Shown: positions 8,496 through 17,739, counted from the stretch's first letter. The stretch: 64,000 bases of DNA from Pseudomonadota bacterium (GCA_039196715.1 JBCCUP010000001.1:62001-126000); one strand, 5' to 3'. Notes: generated by a model not told the origin, from the sequence alone. A program made the numbers and translations.

Positions 8496-9953
8496 GTGTT
8501 AAAGCACTTCAGAAACTACGCCTCAGCGGGGTTGATCGGCAGCCTGATCGGGTTGGTCACCTTCCCGTTGCTGACCCGCAACCTGAGCGTCGACGCCTAC
8601 GGCTGGCTCGGGCTGGTGTCGGTCACGGTGACGGTCTTCATCGGCATCGGCAAACTCGGCATGCAGACGGCGATGCTGCGCTTTTTCGGCGAGGCGCGCG
8701 CGCAGGGCGAACGGCAGCTCGCCGACCTCATGGGCACCATGGCCGGGGCCACCCTGTTGTTGGCTGGCGCGAGCCTGGTGCTGTGGTTGCTGTACACCGC
8801 ATTCGTGGTGCCGCTGCTGCCCGATGGCCAGACAGCCGTGCCGCTGTTCTACGTCGCGGCCGCCCTGGTGCCAATCAAGGTGGTGTTCAGCATTGCCAGC
8901 AGCGTGCTCAAGGCCGATCAGCGCAGCGGTGTGCTGGGCACGCTCACGATCATTGAAAAAGCCCTGAAGCTCAGTTTCATTGTCCTGATTGTCACCGCGC
9001 TCGGCGTCAGCAGCGAGAAGGTGATGGCCTCGACCGTGGTCGTCGAACTCATCACGCTGCTGCTGGTGTTGTACCTCGGCCGACAGTACTTGCGCGATGC
9101 GCAACCGCACCTCTCGCGGTCGAAGATGAAGCCACTGATCGCCTTCGGCCTGCCGGCGATGACGGCCGAACTGATCACCGTGCTGTTGGAGACCGGCGAC
9201 CGCTACGTGGTGCAGGCGTATCTCGGCAGCGTCGAACTCGGCCACTACTCGGCTGCTGTGAACATCTGCCTGTACCTCGAGTTCGTGCTGATCCTCTCGC
9301 TTCAGAGCGCGATCGTGCCGCACTACGTCAAGCTGTTCGAAGAGCGCGGTCGCGAGGCCACCCTCGCCTTCCTGAACACGACCCTGCGCTACTACTTCGC
9401 GGTCGCACTGGGCATCTTCGCCGTGTTCTCGGCCACGGCGCCTGTGCTGCTGATCCTGCTCGCCGGTGAGCGCTACGAGCCCGGCGTGGTGGTCATCATC
9501 TGGTTCGCAGCCGGTTTTGTCGCGCTCGGCTCCGTGTCGATCGCGGCCGCCGGGATCTACATCGACAAACGCACACGCGCCCTGGTCCGATGGGGCGCCG
9601 TGGCTTTCGTGGTCAACATCACCCTGAACGTGCTGCTGGTGCCGGTTTTCGGCCTGATCGCGGCCGGTATATCCACCTTCGTTGCCTTGTCGATTCAGTG
9701 CCTTGGCGTCTACCGAGAGGGCTACAGGACCCTGCCGGTTGCCCCACCCCTGGCCACCGTGGGCGTGTGCCTGATCGCGGCCCTGGCCGCCTTGCTCGCC
9801 GCGACGTCGGTCCAGCAGGGGTACGGACTCGGTGATCTGTTTGCCGTCGGCACGGTGTCCACGCTGACCTACGTGGTCGTGCTGCTCACCCTCAGCGGGC
9901 AGCTCCGATCGGACTTCATCGGCTACCTCAGAGGCCGTCTCGGCGCCGCCTAG
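8496..9953 (+). CDS. Wzx-like polysaccharide flippase, copy 2 (485 aa)
   Basis: Same architecture as the protein at 5552: N-terminal HFRNYASAGLIGSLIGL, FPLLTRNLSVDAYGWLG, and about 12-14 membrane segments through to LLAGERYEPGVVVI and IAAAGIYIDKR near the C-terminal third. GTG at 8496 gives the matching N-terminus. A 119-bp gap with no gene separates it from the DegT-like gene upstream. Having two flippases, each paired with a DegT-like protein, suggests duplication of a two-gene module with possible divergence of the flipped substrate. Confidence 0.87.
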   Translation: MLKHFRNYASAGLIGSLIGLVTFPLLTRNLSVDAYGWLGLVSVTVTVFIGIGKLGMQTAMLRFFGEARAQGERQLADLMGTMAGATLLLAGASLVLWLLYTAFVVPLLPDGQTAVPLFYVAAALVPIKVVFSIASSVLKADQRSGVLGTLTIIEKALKLSFIVLIVTALGVSSEKVMASTVVVELITLLLVLYLGRQYLRDAQPHLSRSKMKPLIAFGLPAMTAELITVLLETGDRYVVQAYLGSVELGHYSAAVNICLYLEFVLILSLQSAIVPHYVKLFEERGREATLAFLNTTLRYYFAVALGIFAVFSATAPVLLILLAGERYEPGVVVIIWFAAGFVALGSVSIAAAGIYIDKRTRALVRWGAVAFVVNITLNVLLVPVFGLIAAGISTFVALSIQCLGVYREGYRTLPVAPPLATVGVCLIAALAALLAATSVQQGYGLGDLFAVGTVSTLTYVVVLLTLSGQLRSDFIGYLRGRLGAA

Positions 9954-9969
9954 CGCCGGTTTCACCGGG

Positions 9970-9986
9970 GCCGCTTTGCGAGCGGC
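9970..9986. repeat. GC-rich hairpin after flippase 2
   Basis: A six-base perfect inverted repeat (GCCGCT / AGCGGC) with a five-base loop lies 16 bp downstream of the flippase stop. There is no T-run, so it is not a convincing intrinsic terminator. It may be a weak transcript-end or stabilising structure in the 184-bp gap before the aminotransferase gene. Confidence 0.3.
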
Positions 9987-10137
9987 TCGAGGCGCACGCC
10001 GCCCGGTGTGTGATCCCGTTCTCAAAATACGCCTTACAAGCTCAATACCATCGCGGACGGTGCCGCTAGCCCCATTGTCTGCGTGGAACCGAGCTTCGCA
10101 GTGCATTTCTCAACAGCCACAACAGTGCGGAGCCAGT

Positions 10138-11406
10138 ATGGAGAGCATTGCTCGCTTAGAGTCCGAGGTCAGGGGGTACGTGAGGTCCTTTCCGACCGTG
10201 TTCACGCAATCGCGCAACGCCCACCTGTGGGACGAGCAGGGCCGGCAGTACATTGATTTCTTTGCCGGTGCCGGAACGCTCAACTACGGCCACAATCACC
10301 CGCGCATCAAGGCCGCTCTGCTCGACCATATCCAGCAGGACGGTGTGTTGCACGGGCTCGACCTCGCCACAAGCGCCAAGATCCGCTTTCTCGAGACCTT
10401 CGAATCGGTCATTCTTCGGCCCCGCCAGCTCGACTACCGCTTGCAGTTCACCGGACCGACCGGGACCAACGCGATCGAGGCCGCCATCAAGGTGGCGCGC
10501 AAGGCCAAGTCGCGCTCGCACGTGGTGGCGTTCACGAACGCCTACCACGGCCACAGCCTCGGTGCCCTGGCTCTGACCGGTAACCGCCGGTACCACAACG
10601 AGCACTACGGTTCGCACAACAACGTCAGCCACCTGCCCTTTGACGGCTACTTCGGACCGGGGACAGACACTGCGGCGCAACTGCGTGCGCTGTTGCAGGA
10701 CGGCAGCAGCGGCCTGCCGATCCCGGCTGCGATCGTGCTGGAGACGATCCAGGCCGAAGGCGGGATCAACGTGGCTTCCGACGATTGGTTGCGGGCCATC
10801 CGCGCCCTGTGCAACGACTTCGACATCGCACTGATCATCGACGACATCCAGGTTGGCAACGGCCGCACCGGGACCTTCTTCAGCTTCGAGTCCGCGGGCA
10901 TCCGACCGGACATCGTCTGCCTGTCGAAGGCGATCGGCGGCGGCCTGCCGATGTCGGTCGTGCTGATCGATCCGGCCCTCGACGTGTGGCAGCCGGGCGA
11001 GCACACAGGCACCTTCCGCGGTAACCAATTGGCCTTCGTCGCCGCGAGCGCCGCGCTGCCTCTGTGGCGCGAAGACACCTTTGCACACCAGCTCAAGCGC
11101 AACGCCACCTCGGTGGAGACCCGCCTGAACGCCCTGGCCCAACAGCACGACCTGCCTCCGGCGCGGGGCCGCGGGATGATCTGGGGTCTGTGTCTGCCCA
11201 GCCAGGCCGCGGCGGACGCGGTGACGCAGGCGTGTTTCGAACACGGCCTGATCATTGAAACGGCTGGCGCCGAGGGGAACGTGCTGAAATTCCTTGCGCC
11301 GCTGACCATCGAACACGACACGCTCGCGCGCGGACTCGAGATCCTCGAATACGCGCTGCAACAGTGTGCGCCCATCCACGACGACAAGCGGGTTGCCATA
11401 CCGTGA
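10138..11406 (+). CDS. Class III aminotransferase, EctB/diaminobutyrate-type (422 aa)
   Basis: PLP enzyme of the omega-aminotransferase family. Motifs: FAGAGTLNYGHNHP near residue 42, the GPTGTNAIEAA cofactor pocket (about 106), NAYHGHSLGAL, IIDDIQVGNGRTGTFFSFE carrying the PLP-binding Asp, and CLSKAIGGGLPM with the Schiff-base lysine K264. This pattern matches L-2,4-diaminobutyrate:2-oxoglutarate transaminases (EctB/Dat), which convert aspartate semialdehyde to diaminobutyrate. No ectA or ectC neighbour is seen, so ectoine synthesis is unlikely. The next gene (GTGA overlap) encodes an amino-acid-type adenylation protein, suggesting that the diamino acid made here is activated there. ATG at 10138 has GGAG just upstream. 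Confidence 0.85.
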   Translation: MESIARLESEVRGYVRSFPTVFTQSRNAHLWDEQGRQYIDFFAGAGTLNYGHNHPRIKAALLDHIQQDGVLHGLDLATSAKIRFLETFESVILRPRQLDYRLQFTGPTGTNAIEAAIKVARKAKSRSHVVAFTNAYHGHSLGALALTGNRRYHNEHYGSHNNVSHLPFDGYFGPGTDTAAQLRALLQDGSSGLPIPAAIVLETIQAEGGINVASDDWLRAIRALCNDFDIALIIDDIQVGNGRTGTFFSFESAGIRPDIVCLSKAIGGGLPMSVVLIDPALDVWQPGEHTGTFRGNQLAFVAASAALPLWREDTFAHQLKRNATSVETRLNALAQQHDLPPARGRGMIWGLCLPSQAAADAVTQACFEHGLIIETAGAEGNVLKFLAPLTIEHDTLARGLEILEYALQQCAPIHDDKRVAIP

Positions 11407-14024
11407 CTGGTCCGGCCCATCAACACGGCATCGTTGATGACACGGTTCTTGCCGCGTTCGCGCGGCGCGTCGCGCTGGACGGCGCCAAGCCGGCCGTCGA
11501 GCACGACGGGCGTGCACTGAGCTACAGCGAGCTGGATCGCTACGCCGCCGACATTGCCGTTCGCCTCACCGAGCTCGGCGTTGGCGAAAACCACACCGTG
11601 GGCCTCTGTCTGTCGCATTCGCTGCACGCCGTTGCCGCCATGCTGGCCTGCCTGAAAGTGCAAGCCGTCTTTGTGCCCCTCGACCCGCAGAATCCCGAGG
11701 ACAGGACCCGCTACATGGTGGACGATGCGGGCGTCTCCTCGGTGTTGTGCACCGAGGATACGCACAAGACGGTAGCCGCCGTCGGCTTGCCCGCGGTCGT
11801 GTTGCTCGACGACGGCATCCGGTTCTCCGACGCACACCACGCCACCGACACCGACCCGGACGCCCGCGCGTACGTGATGTACACCTCCGGCTCCACCGGC
11901 CAGCCAAAGGGCGTGCAGATCAGTCACCGTGCACTGATCAGTTACTGCAAGGCTGACGCGACGGTCTACGCACTCGAGGCGAGCGACCGGACGCTGCAGT
12001 TCTCGACGCTGAGCTTCGACATCGCGATCGAGGAGATCTTTCCACCGCTGTGCACTGGCGGCACCGTTGTCATGCGACCGAGCGAGCGCAGTGAGGCGCA
12101 CGTCGAGCTCAGTGAAATCGTCGAGACCCACGCCATCAGCTGCCTGCACATCGCGACCGGCTACTGGCACGAGTGGGTTGACCTGATGGCCGCTTTCGCC
12201 CAGCGGGTGCCGGCCTCGGTCCGCCTGATGGTGGTCACCGGTGAGAAGGTGTCGGTCGAGCACTACAAACGCTGGCGGAGCCTGAGCGACCACGACACGC
12301 TCTGGGTCAACGCCTACGGGCCCACTGAGACCACCGTGTCGGCCACGGCGTTCGTGCCGGGGGCCGATTGGGACGGCAGCGACCTGCCGATCGGCAAGCC
12401 GCTGCCCGGCTACAGCGCGTACATCCTCGACGCCGCTGGCCACGACGTGACACCCGGCGAAACCGGCGAGCTGCTGATCGGTGGACCGGCTCTGGCGGAC
12501 GGGTACCTGAACAAGAGCGAGCAGACACAGGCCGCCTTCGTTCGCCATCCGCACAGGCCCGAATTGCCGTTGTATCGCACCGGCGACCTGGCCCGCTGGC
12601 TGCCGAGCGGTGACATCGCATTCGCCGGTCGCATCGATCATCAAATCAAGGTCGGCTCCTACCGCGTCGAACCGGGGGAAATCGAAAACACGCTGAACGC
12701 CCAACCGGGCGTGCTCGAATCGCTGGTTGTGCCGCTGTCGGTTGACGGCCGCAACCGCCTGTTAGCCTACGTGGCAACGGGTCCGGTGTCGCTGGATCTC
12801 GACACGCTGGCCATCAACCTGCGGCACGCCTTGCCCGACTACATGGTGCCGAACCACTTCGTCACCCTCGCGCGCTTCGAGAAAACCGTCAACGGCAAGG
12901 TCGACCGCGCAAGACTGCCCGACCCGGCGACTGCACGCTCGCCGAAACGCGCTGACTACGTTGCCCCGATCAACGCCACCGAGTCGGCATTGCAAACCAT
13001 CTGGCAGGCGGTCCTGGACGTGCCCGATATCGGCGTCGAGGACAGTTTCTTTGCCCTCGGTGGCGACTCACTGACCGCAACGCGGGTGATCGCGAAGATG
13101 CAGTCTGCTCTCGGCAAGACGCTGTCGTCGCGCGATTTCTTCTATCTCGAAACCATCAAGATGATGGCCGGGCAACTCGACGGGAAATCGGTGCCACGCA
13201 TCGTCCCGTCGCCAGTCTCGGCTTTCATCAACACGAACGGGCGGCAGCTCTACTCCGTCCTGCAAAAATCCAAGCCCAACACCAATCGGCGCCATGGCGT
13301 GTTGTTGGTGCCGCCGCTTGGCAACGAGCAACGGCGCATTCAGCGCCCGCTTCGTAACGTCATGCAGCACTTTTCGCGCGCCGGTTACACCCTGATGCGC
13401 TTTGACTGGACCGGCACCGGAAACTCCAGCGGTGACGCCGCTGACCTCGCCTCTCTCGACCCCTGGTACGCCGACCTTGTCGACAGCGCACAGGCACTGG
13501 CAGAGCACTGCAACCAGATTGACATCGTCGCCTTTCGCGTCGGCGCACTGCTGGCCTCGCATGTGGACTTTGACTCGCTGCCGATTCGGCACACCGTCTA
13601 CTGCGAGCCGGTGCTCAATGGCGCCGACTGGCTGGCCGGTCAGGAACGCCTGCAACACGACATCCTTGCAGACACCTACCGCTTCCTGCGACCGCGGGCG
13701 GTCAGGCCGGCCCGGCTGCGCGAGTACTCCGGCCTGGAGATGGGTGAGGCACTGCACACTGCGTTGCAGACCGCACGGTTCCGACCGCGCGCGGCCGGCG
13801 CCGATGGCCGCGGCACCGAGAGCCTCATCCTGCCGGCGGGCTCAGCGACCGACGGTCTGGTCGGCTACGGGCTCCACACCACGGACGACGACAACGTGTG
13901 GTACCACCACCGCAAGACCAACGCCGACATGCAGCTCAACCACACGGCACGCCTGGTCGCCGAACTGATCGACGTCCCCGCTGCACCCGGCCACGAGACG
14001 GAGCAACGTGACCATGCAGCCTGA
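11403..14024 (+). CDS. Adenylation-carrier protein fused to hydrolase-like domain (873 aa)
   Basis: Three domains. An AMP-forming adenylation domain spans about residues 15-510: YTSGSTGQPKG at 160, FDIAIEEI at 205, AYGPTE at 304, YRTGDLAR at 391 and NGKVDR with K499. A carrier domain (about 525-595) has ALGGDSLTA, with S556 as phosphopantetheine site. An alpha/beta-hydrolase-like domain (about 630-870) has the nucleophile-elbow serine replaced by R712 (AFRVG). By eye the binding-pocket code is roughly D-I-E-H-V-T-A-V-S-K; the retained Asp fits an alpha-amino acid. The domain set recalls the acyl-ligase and hydrolase-2 genes of exosortase-A-associated exopolysaccharide loci. It overlaps the EctB-like gene by 4 bp and the next hydrolase by 11 bp. 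No condensation domain is present. Confidence 0.85.
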   Translation: MTGPAHQHGIVDDTVLAAFARRVALDGAKPAVEHDGRALSYSELDRYAADIAVRLTELGVGENHTVGLCLSHSLHAVAAMLACLKVQAVFVPLDPQNPEDRTRYMVDDAGVSSVLCTEDTHKTVAAVGLPAVVLLDDGIRFSDAHHATDTDPDARAYVMYTSGSTGQPKGVQISHRALISYCKADATVYALEASDRTLQFSTLSFDIAIEEIFPPLCTGGTVVMRPSERSEAHVELSEIVETHAISCLHIATGYWHEWVDLMAAFAQRVPASVRLMVVTGEKVSVEHYKRWRSLSDHDTLWVNAYGPTETTVSATAFVPGADWDGSDLPIGKPLPGYSAYILDAAGHDVTPGETGELLIGGPALADGYLNKSEQTQAAFVRHPHRPELPLYRTGDLARWLPSGDIAFAGRIDHQIKVGSYRVEPGEIENTLNAQPGVLESLVVPLSVDGRNRLLAYVATGPVSLDLDTLAINLRHALPDYMVPNHFVTLARFEKTVNGKVDRARLPDPATARSPKRADYVAPINATESALQTIWQAVLDVPDIGVEDSFFALGGDSLTATRVIAKMQSALGKTLSSRDFFYLETIKMMAGQLDGKSVPRIVPSPVSAFINTNGRQLYSVLQKSKPNTNRRHGVLLVPPLGNEQRRIQRPLRNVMQHFSRAGYTLMRFDWTGTGNSSGDAADLASLDPWYADLVDSAQALAEHCNQIDIVAFRVGALLASHVDFDSLPIRHTVYCEPVLNGADWLAGQERLQHDILADTYRFLRPRAVRPARLREYSGLEMGEALHTALQTARFRPRAAGADGRGTESLILPAGSATDGLVGYGLHTTDDDNVWYHHRKTNADMQLNHTARLVAELIDVPAAPGHETEQRDHAA

Positions 14025-14898
14025 GATCGCACGCACCACGACGCCGCACGGCCTCGAACACACGTGCACTTTCGGGTCGGATGCACGGCTCAACGGCGTG
14101 TACACACCGCCGGTGTGTGGCGACGTCATCCTGCCTTGTGCGCTGTTTCTGACCGCCGGTCTGCTGCACCACGTCGGTCCGCACCGCTTCTACGTGGAGA
14201 TGGCCCGAGACCTCGCCGAGGTCGGTGCAGCCAGCCTGCGCTTCGACCTCGCCGGTGTCGGTGACAGCGAAACACGCAGCAGCGGATCGAGCTACGCGCA
14301 GCGCTCGGTCGAGGACGTGCGCTCGGCGATGAATCACCTGCAACGCGAGTACGGCCACAGCCAATTCGTGTTGATCGGCCTGTGCTCCGGCGCCGACGAT
14401 GCCCTGGCCACCGCGCAACAGGACAGCCGCGTCGCCGGCGCTGTCATGCTCAACGGCTACGCCTACCGCGCCGGTCAGTTTCACTGGTACCGCGCGTGGA
14501 ATTTCTTCGTGCCACGGCTGTTCATGTGGCAAAAATGGCAGAACCGCTACAACAAGCTCATGGGCCGAGCGCCGACCGACGCCTACGCCGCCGCGTCCAA
14601 CAGCCTGGACGACGACTACCGCTACATTCCGCCCCAGACAGAAACCGCGGACAATATCAACAGCCTGACCCGTCAGGGCACTCAGCTGTTGTTCATCTAC
14701 ACCGGCAGCGAACACGAGGACTACACCTACAAGGGGCAGTTCTTCGACATGTTCCCGGATGCGCGTGACAACCTGCGGGTCCGCGAGGCCTACCTCAAGG
14801 AGGCGGACCACACCCTTGTCTTGAAGAGCGACCGTAATACACTGTCGAATTGGATTCGCAGCTGGTACGCCGGCGTGCCATTCGAACGGAAACACTAG
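14014..14898 (+). CDS. Alpha/beta hydrolase with GxCxG nucleophile elbow (294 aa)
   Basis: Hydrolase fold with the oxyanion-side motif FLTAGLLHHVGPHRFY, LRFDLAGVGDSE, and the elbow GLCSGAD (residues 122-128), which makes C124 (GxCxG) the likely nucleophile. The late EADHTLVL probably supplies the catalytic histidine. It resembles the hydrolase-1 family of exosortase-A exopolysaccharide loci. Two starts are possible: ATG 14014 (GGAG ten bases upstream) and GTG 14008. It is translationally coupled to the adenylation fusion protein and could release or transfer its carrier-bound product. Substrate unknown. Confidence 0.8.
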   Translation: MQPEIARTTTPHGLEHTCTFGSDARLNGVYTPPVCGDVILPCALFLTAGLLHHVGPHRFYVEMARDLAEVGAASLRFDLAGVGDSETRSSGSSYAQRSVEDVRSAMNHLQREYGHSQFVLIGLCSGADDALATAQQDSRVAGAVMLNGYAYRAGQFHWYRAWNFFVPRLFMWQKWQNRYNKLMGRAPTDAYAAASNSLDDDYRYIPPQTETADNINSLTRQGTQLLFIYTGSEHEDYTYKGQFFDMFPDARDNLRVREAYLKEADHTLVLKSDRNTLSNWIRSWYAGVPFERKH

Positions 14899-14902
14899 CT
14901 CC

Positions 14903-15856
14903 GTGATCACCCCGAAGGTCATCAAAACACTGCTGACACAGCCGGTCGTGCACAACACGGTGTTGCCGTTCCTGCGCGCGCCCGGAGTGCGTGTGCTGAT
15001 GTACCACCGAATCGGCCGCCTGGGCAGCGAGTTCGAGGGCCTGAACATCGATGTGTTTCGCGACCACGTCGCCTGGCTCGCGACACGGTACACCCCGATT
15101 CGGCCACACGAGCTCGCCGACCCGAAGCACCAGACGCGGTCCAAGCGGCCTGCAGTGCTGTTGACCTTCGATGACGGCTACACCGACTTCTACGCCAACG
15201 CCTACCCGATCCTGCGGGAGTTCAATGTACCGGCGCTGGTCTTTCTGCCCACCGAAGCGGTGTCCGACGGTGGGACGATCTGGCCCGAACGGCTCCAATG
15301 CTGGATCAACCGGGCGCGCGCTGCGGGTGCCTACGGGGCGCTGGCCGACCTGTTCAAGCCTCAGTACGGCGACCTGATCATCAAGAACCGCCAAGTGCTG
15401 AAGTCGATGCCCGACGACGAGCGCCGCGTGATCCTGGACACCATACGCACCACACTGGATTCATTGGGCGTCGACACACACGTCGAACGGCAGATGATGA
15501 CCTGGAGCCAGATCAACAGCACACGACCGTTCATCGAGTACGGCGCACACACCCACACGCACCCGATCGTCGCGCGCATGTCACCTGCCGAATTCCAGGC
15601 CGACATGCAACGCAACTGCGAGCACCTCGAACGCGGCCTGGGCGAACGGCCCACCACCTTCGCCTGGCCCAATGGCCGCTGGGAAGACTTTTCGGAATCG
15701 GCCCTGGAGACGGTCAAGTCGTTCGGGTTCACGCAGATTTACACGACGGTCGAGGGGGTCAACCGCGGCCAGTTCAACCCGGACGAAATCCGCCGGCTCC
15801 CAACCATCACACCGGACGCCACGAGCCTCAACGCGCTGATGACGCGCGCGTCCTGA
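14903..15856 (+). CDS. Polysaccharide deacetylase, NodB domain (317 aa)
   Basis: The NodB homology core is visible: VLMYHRIG near residue 32, LLTFDDGYTDFY with the metal/catalytic Asp pair (about 85-96), VFLPTEAV, and a C-terminal GAHTHTHPI block with the HxxxxH-like metal site. These enzymes remove N- or O-acetyl groups from glycans. GTG at 14903 lies 4 bp after the hydrolase stop, so it is the last gene of the surface-glycan cluster. No signal peptide is evident, which favours a cytoplasmic or membrane-proximal role. Confidence 0.87.
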   Translation: MITPKVIKTLLTQPVVHNTVLPFLRAPGVRVLMYHRIGRLGSEFEGLNIDVFRDHVAWLATRYTPIRPHELADPKHQTRSKRPAVLLTFDDGYTDFYANAYPILREFNVPALVFLPTEAVSDGGTIWPERLQCWINRARAAGAYGALADLFKPQYGDLIIKNRQVLKSMPDDERRVILDTIRTTLDSLGVDTHVERQMMTWSQINSTRPFIEYGAHTHTHPIVARMSPAEFQADMQRNCEHLERGLGERPTTFAWPNGRWEDFSESALETVKSFGFTQIYTTVEGVNRGQFNPDEIRRLPTITPDATSLNALMTRAS

Positions 15857-16078
15857 CGCGGCGCGCCGCCGCACCCGCTCGTCCCGTTTTCCCGCGACAG
15901 CGCTGCCTGCCAACGCCCCGGCCCACGCATCGATGGGCCCGAGGCAGCCAGTGCTCAGGTAATTGGCACCTGATGCCGCTAGTACACAAAGCACCGCAGC
16001 ATCGGGCCGTTGCGCCGGGCTGCTTTGCGTGCACACGCACCGTGCACGGCGACAGATGCGGTCGAGGAGGACCCCAAC

Positions 16079-17011
16079 GTGAGCGACAAAAAAGAGATTC
16101 TGCTGGACTCGGGCACCAATGAAATGGAGGCCCTGATCTTCCGCCTCAAGGGACAGGAATACGGCGTCAACGTCGCGAAGATACACGAACTGATTACCCC
16201 GCCCGTGACCCGAGCCTTGCCCGGCAGCTCGAACTCGGTCATCGGGGTGTTCCGCCTGCGTGACGAGAACATCGCACTGGTCGACCTCGCCTACCACCTC
16301 AACCCCGACGAGGGCCGGCTGGACGGTGGCAACACGGTCATCATCACGGCCTTCAACGAGAAGAAGACGGCGTTTCTCGTCGACTCCGCTGACCATATCG
16401 AACGGGTGAGCTGGGACCAGATCGTGCCCCCGGCAGACGGCCTGGTGTCCGAGGGTGCCATCACCGGCATCCTGCAGTTGACCGACCGCATCGTACCAAT
16501 GCTCGACTTCGAAGCGATCCAGGGTGAGATCGTCGGGCGCCAGTGGGGTGAACAAGAGGCCGAGAAAGTGGCTCACTGCAAAGAACGCGAGAACCTGAGC
16601 GTCTACGTGGTCGACGACAGCTCCGTCGTGCGCAAGTCGCTCTACATGATCCTCGAGGATTCCGGCGTCGGCCAGATCACGATGTTCAACAACGGCGAGG
16701 AAGCCTGGCGCTCGGTCTGCCAGGCCGCCGAGACCAGAATGCTGCCGAACATCCTGATCAGCGACATCGAAATGCCGCAGATGGACGGCTTCACCCTGAC
16801 CCGCAAGATCAAGGAAACCCCGGCCATGCGCAACATGCCGGTCATCCTGTTCAGCTCCATCGTCAGCCAGGATTCGCTGCACAAGGGCTACCAGGTGGGT
16901 GCGGATGCACAGCTGTCCAAGGCCGACCTGTCGAAGCTGATTCCGACACTCGACGCGATGCTCGAAGAGACGAACGGCCTCAACTCGACCGCCGAGATCA
17001 AGATCGGCTGA
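16079..17011 (+). CDS. cheV: Chemotaxis coupling protein CheV (CheW + receiver, 310 aa)
   Basis: A CheW-like domain (about residues 15-165) couples chemoreceptors to CheA. A response-regulator receiver domain follows (about 172-300) with acidic pair D179/D180, phosphoacceptor D229 in LISDIEMPQMDG, and conserved K281. This two-domain layout and the length are those of CheV. GTG at 16079 has a strong GAGGAGG eight bases upstream. No other chemotaxis gene lies in the window, so it is an orphan cheV working with components encoded elsewhere. The 222 bp before it hold no gene I can see. Confidence 0.93.
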   Translation: MSDKKEILLDSGTNEMEALIFRLKGQEYGVNVAKIHELITPPVTRALPGSSNSVIGVFRLRDENIALVDLAYHLNPDEGRLDGGNTVIITAFNEKKTAFLVDSADHIERVSWDQIVPPADGLVSEGAITGILQLTDRIVPMLDFEAIQGEIVGRQWGEQEAEKVAHCKERENLSVYVVDDSSVVRKSLYMILEDSGVGQITMFNNGEEAWRSVCQAAETRMLPNILISDIEMPQMDGFTLTRKIKETPAMRNMPVILFSSIVSQDSLHKGYQVGADAQLSKADLSKLIPTLDAMLEETNGLNSTAEIKIG

Positions 17012-17179
17012 TCCACACCCTGCCGATCCCGCGCTGCCAACCACGCTGACGCCCGAGTCGGCGCGCACGGCCCATCGGCTGGGCCCTCACGGTGTCGGCA
17101 CCCTGCCGGGACACCACGGAAGGCTGGCACCGCCCGAGCGCTCGGGTCACAATCGCCCTCCGCAACCGGAGGGAACGCC

Positions 17180-17701
17180 ATGATCGACCACGTCCTGTTG
17201 ACCCTGGCCGGATCCGACAGGCCGGGTCTCGTGCGCACCGTCGCCGACCGGGTCTCCGAACTCGGTGGCAGTTGGCACCGCAGTCGCCTGGCTCACCTCG
17301 GTGGGTGTTTTGCAGGGGTTGTCGAGATCCGACTGCCGAGCGAGCGTCGCGAAGCGCTTTCGGCGGCGCTCGATGCCCTCGGTGAAACGGGTCTCAGCGT
17401 CAACCTGCACGCGGCTGCGCCGCCCGCAGCCGAGCCGGAACGGGCCCGGGAGCGCGCCCACCTGGCCGTGGTCGCCAACGACCGACCCGGAATCATCGCC
17501 GCGATCAGCCAGGCACTCGCCTTGCATGGGGTCAATGTGGAGGAGCTGCAAAGCGACGTCGACGATGCCCCGATGGCATCCGGTCCGTTGTTCCGTGCCG
17601 AAATCGATGTGTCCTGCGACCACCGAGACCAGCTGGAACAGGCGCGTGCCGAAATCGAATCGCTGGCACACGACCTCATGATCGACCTGTCGGAGGCCTG
17701 A
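17180..17701 (+). CDS. Double-ACT-domain protein, GcvR-like regulator (173 aa)
   Basis: Two ACT domains in tandem: the first opens with LLTLAGSDRPGLVRTVADRV (about residues 6-25), the second with LAVVANDRPGIIAAISQAL (about 95-113). The DRPG turn is the usual amino-acid-sensing ACT signature. Length and layout match the GcvR family, which represses the glycine cleavage system through GcvA, although no gcv gene is nearby. ATG at 17180 follows CGGAGGGAACGCC, a good ribosome-binding site. Function beyond amino-acid sensing is inferred. Confidence 0.8.
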   Translation: MIDHVLLTLAGSDRPGLVRTVADRVSELGGSWHRSRLAHLGGCFAGVVEIRLPSERREALSAALDALGETGLSVNLHAAAPPAAEPERARERAHLAVVANDRPGIIAAISQALALHGVNVEELQSDVDDAPMASGPLFRAEIDVSCDHRDQLEQARAEIESLAHDLMIDLSEA

Positions 17702-17739
17702 CACCGTGTCAGGCGGGCCGACTTTGTCAGCCGGCCGCC

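Noticed and set aside
8523-10106. Long minus-strand frame over the second flippase
   Set aside because: Same shadow pattern as over the first flippase; low-complexity charged sequence.
15857-16078. GCGGCGCGCCGC palindrome after the deacetylase gene as a terminator
   Set aside because: Self-complementary GC run with no loop and no T-run; expected by chance in this composition.
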